NCBI GenBank assembly: GCA_002491165.1
Contig: DKVK01000087.1
Coordinates: forward strand, 1-8,182
Length of the DNA: 8,182 nucleotides
Reading direction: 5' to 3'
From: Porphyromonadaceae bacterium UBA7180
Lineage (GTDB): Bacteria > Bacteroidota > Bacteroidia > Bacteroidales > Muribaculaceae
Numbering within the stretch: position 1 is the stretch's first letter; each line of letters begins with the position of its first letter. Positions 6,724 through 8,182 of the stretch are shown one piece after another. The notes under the pieces are model-generated. The model saw only the letters and a program-made list of their open reading frames with translations. It was not told the DNA's origin and made no database searches. Made by a program: the position numbers and the translations under genes.

Positions 6724-7311
6724 ATGAAACAGTCCTTTGTATTCCTTGCAGAAGGCTTCGAGCTTATCGAGGCCATGACGCCCGTCGATGTGATGCGCCG
6801 TGCCGGGCTCGATGTCAAAACCGTTTCCATCACCTCAAGCCGTGTCGTAAAGTCGGCCCAGGAAGTTTCCGTAAACGCCGACCTCATTTTTGACCCTACA
6901 CTTTTCAAGAATCCCGCGTGGCTGATACTTCCCGGAGGAATGCCCGGCGCCACCAATCTCTATGAGTTCGCACCGCTGGCCGGGCTGCTTAAGAACCAAA
7001 TGAACTCGGCCGACGGCCGTATAGCCGCCATCTGCGCCGCTCCCGCCGTGGTGCTCGGACAGCTCGGCCTGCTCAAAGGGCGCTCCGCCACCTGCTATCC
7101 CGGCTTCGAACATCTCCTCACCGGCGCCAAATTCACCGACGCCCCTGTGGTGTGTGACGATAAGTTCGTGCTCGGCAACGGTCCCGCCAACGCCCTGAAC
7201 TGGGCCCTCGAAATCGTGAGCCAGACACTGGGCCGCACTCCCGCCGAACACGTGGCCGGCGGTATGCTCGCCTTCAGAAACTGCAACGAGATAGAAAACT
7301 ATTTCGGTTAA
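6724..7311 (+). CDS. DJ-1/PfpI (YajL/ThiJ-like) family protein
   Basis: The 195-residue product is a compact cytoplasmic member of the DJ-1/PfpI superfamily. Characterised relatives (human DJ-1, E. coli YajL) are linked to oxidative and carbonyl stress; the exact chemistry is debated. The nucleophile-elbow cysteine is C104 in RIAAICAAPAVVLG (99-112). The conserved acid that contacts it is E16 in AEGFELIEAMTPVDVMRRAG (9-28), which aligns with the DJ-1 segment around Glu18 and shares VDVMRRAG. LILPGGMPGATNL (67-79) is also typical. Additional cysteines are C124, C144 and C187. I chose the ATG at 6724 because it gives a standard-length protein beginning directly at the first beta strand; the in-frame extension to 6580 adds 48 residues of non-family sequence and overlaps the apbE promoter. 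A hairpin and then yigZ follow. Confidence 0.92.
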   Translation: MKQSFVFLAEGFELIEAMTPVDVMRRAGLDVKTVSITSSRVVKSAQEVSVNADLIFDPTLFKNPAWLILPGGMPGATNLYEFAPLAGLLKNQMNSADGRIAAICAAPAVVLGQLGLLKGRSATCYPGFEHLLTGAKFTDAPVVCDDKFVLGNGPANALNWALEIVSQTLGRTPAEHVAGGMLAFRNCNEIENYFG

Positions 7312-7326
7312 TCATCAGAAACACAA

Positions 7327-7363
7327 GGGGATGCAGCCGCGCTTACGGGTCGGCGGCATCCCC
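7327..7363 (+). terminator. GC-rich hairpin between the DJ-1-like gene and yigZ
   Basis: GGGGATGC at 7327-7334 pairs perfectly with GCATCCCC at 7356-7363. After one A/G mismatch, GCCG at 7336-7339 pairs with CGGC at 7351-7354, leaving an 11-base loop. It sits 15 bp after the DJ-1-like stop and 13 bp before the yigZ ATG. There is no T-run behind it (GTAAAACTT follows), so it is a weak intrinsic terminator at best. It could be an attenuating or mRNA-stabilising hairpin that lowers yigZ expression relative to the gene before it. Confidence 0.55.
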
Positions 7364-7376
7364 GTAAAACTTGCAC

Positions 7377-7970
7377 ATGGCTAACTCCTACTTCACCCTT
7401 GAGCACGAGGGACAAAGCAAAGTCACCGAAAAAATGAGCCGCTTCCTTGGTTTCGCCGTCACCGTGACGGACCCCGAGGAGGCGAAAGCCGTCATCAGGG
7501 ATTACCGCAACCGCTACCACGACGCGCGGCACCTATGCTGGGCTTATACTATCGGGGAGGAACGCGAACTATGGCAACTCAACGATAACGGCGAGCCGTC
7601 GGGGACAGCCGGAAAACCGATTCTGGGACAGATAAACTCGCTGGATCTAACCAACGTCCTGGTGATGGTGGTGCGCTATTTCGGGGGAATAAAACTCGGC
7701 ACTTCGGGACTGACGGTTGCCTACCGCACGGCAGCGCGCGAAGCGCTCGAAGACGGAGGAAAAGTGTTGCACCAACGCAAGGAAGAACTTGCATTCACCT
7801 TCCCCTACGTGGCCATGAACGACGTCATGAAGATTGTGAAATCACATCCCGCCGTCACCGTCCGGGAGCAACAGTTCGACAACACCTGCTCCATGCGCAT
7901 AGCGGTGGAACTCAACGCCTTGGAAGAAGTCCGCACCCGCCTCTCCTCCACCGACGGCATCACCTTCTGA
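7377..7970 (+). CDS. yigZ: YigZ / IMPACT family protein
   Basis: The 197-residue product belongs to the UPF0029/IMPACT family. The bacterial members are widespread and their function is poorly defined; eukaryotic IMPACT modulates the eIF2-alpha kinase GCN2. The N-terminal domain (about 15-125) carries the signatures NDNGEPSGTAGKPIL (69-83) and VVRYFGGIKLGTSGLTVAY (98-116). A smaller C-terminal ferredoxin-like domain (about 138-195, DUF1949 type) follows. Length is close to E. coli YigZ (about 204 residues). I start it at the ATG at 7377 (MANSYFTL); a TTG two codons earlier is possible but unlikely in this phylum. It probably shares transcription with the DJ-1-like gene 65 bp upstream, subject to the hairpin between them. 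No obvious terminator follows it. Confidence 0.93.
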   Translation: MANSYFTLEHEGQSKVTEKMSRFLGFAVTVTDPEEAKAVIRDYRNRYHDARHLCWAYTIGEERELWQLNDNGEPSGTAGKPILGQINSLDLTNVLVMVVRYFGGIKLGTSGLTVAYRTAAREALEDGGKVLHQRKEELAFTFPYVAMNDVMKIVKSHPAVTVREQQFDNTCSMRIAVELNALEEVRTRLSSTDGITF

Positions 7971-8182
7971 AACCTACTTTCTCCTCCTGAAAACGAATCT
8001 ACACTTCTCTTGAATGCCAAATTTGCATGGACAGAAGGCCATAAAACGACGGAATGATGCGGGCTAATCAAAGGTCGCATACAGAAATAAACAGCTAATG
8101 CCCAAGTCTTTGAGGCAGTTTGAGCATTCTTATTGTGAATCTGGAATGTAGTCGGTCAGCGCGAGAGGGTGTATCAAAATTC
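7971..8182. other. Right-hand gene-free end of the window
   Basis: These 212 bp contain no credible reading frame, no RNA gene that I recognise and no clear terminator for yigZ. A short imperfect dyad (ATGCC-AAATTT-GCAT) lies near 8012-8027. The last bases, GAGGGTGTATCAAAA, look like the outer end of some insertion sequences, but the window stops before that can be tested. Confidence 0.4.

Overview
The window looks like chromosome from a member of the Bacteroidota, order Bacteroidales, plausibly a gut lineage such as Muribaculaceae or a relative. Four things point there: two promoters carry the Bacteroidota -7 box TAnnTTTG; start codons lack Shine-Dalgarno sequences; one secreted protein ends in the 'YDLMGRE...GTIYIQNGRKLI' tail typical of that group; and the gene set includes a six-hairpin glycosidase, an ApbE lipoprotein and RmuC. 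The genus assignment is an inference and weaker than the order.

Layout, left to right. Positions 1-154 are an AT-rich leader with a two-copy 21-bp tandem repeat. A large, GC-rich plus-strand gene (155-2398) encodes a multidomain exported glycoside hydrolase. A strong hairpin at 2419-2462 serves as a shared terminator with a convergent, more AT-rich minus-strand gene (2476-3954), which encodes a secreted protein made of two degenerate repeats plus a sorting-like C-terminal tail. A 364-bp gene-free stretch (3955-4318) holds that gene's promoter. Next comes a two-gene minus-strand operon, apbE then rmuC (6551 down to 4319), driven by a promoter with a perfect -7 box at 6572-6579. Divergent from it are a DJ-1/PfpI-family gene (6724-7311) and, after a 65-bp gap containing a hairpin, a YigZ/IMPACT-family gene (7377-7970). 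The last 212 bp have no recognisable gene; the final bases resemble the end of an insertion sequence.

Functionally this is mostly ordinary chromosome. The outer-envelope proteins (glycosidase, two-repeat secreted protein, ApbE lipoprotein) are interspersed with housekeeping or maintenance proteins (RmuC, DJ-1-like, YigZ). I see no defence island, CRISPR array, RNA gene or clear mobile element, and no convincing undescribed multi-gene system. The items most worth a second look are the glycosidase (family unassigned, with a tandem repeat upstream) and the two-repeat secreted protein.
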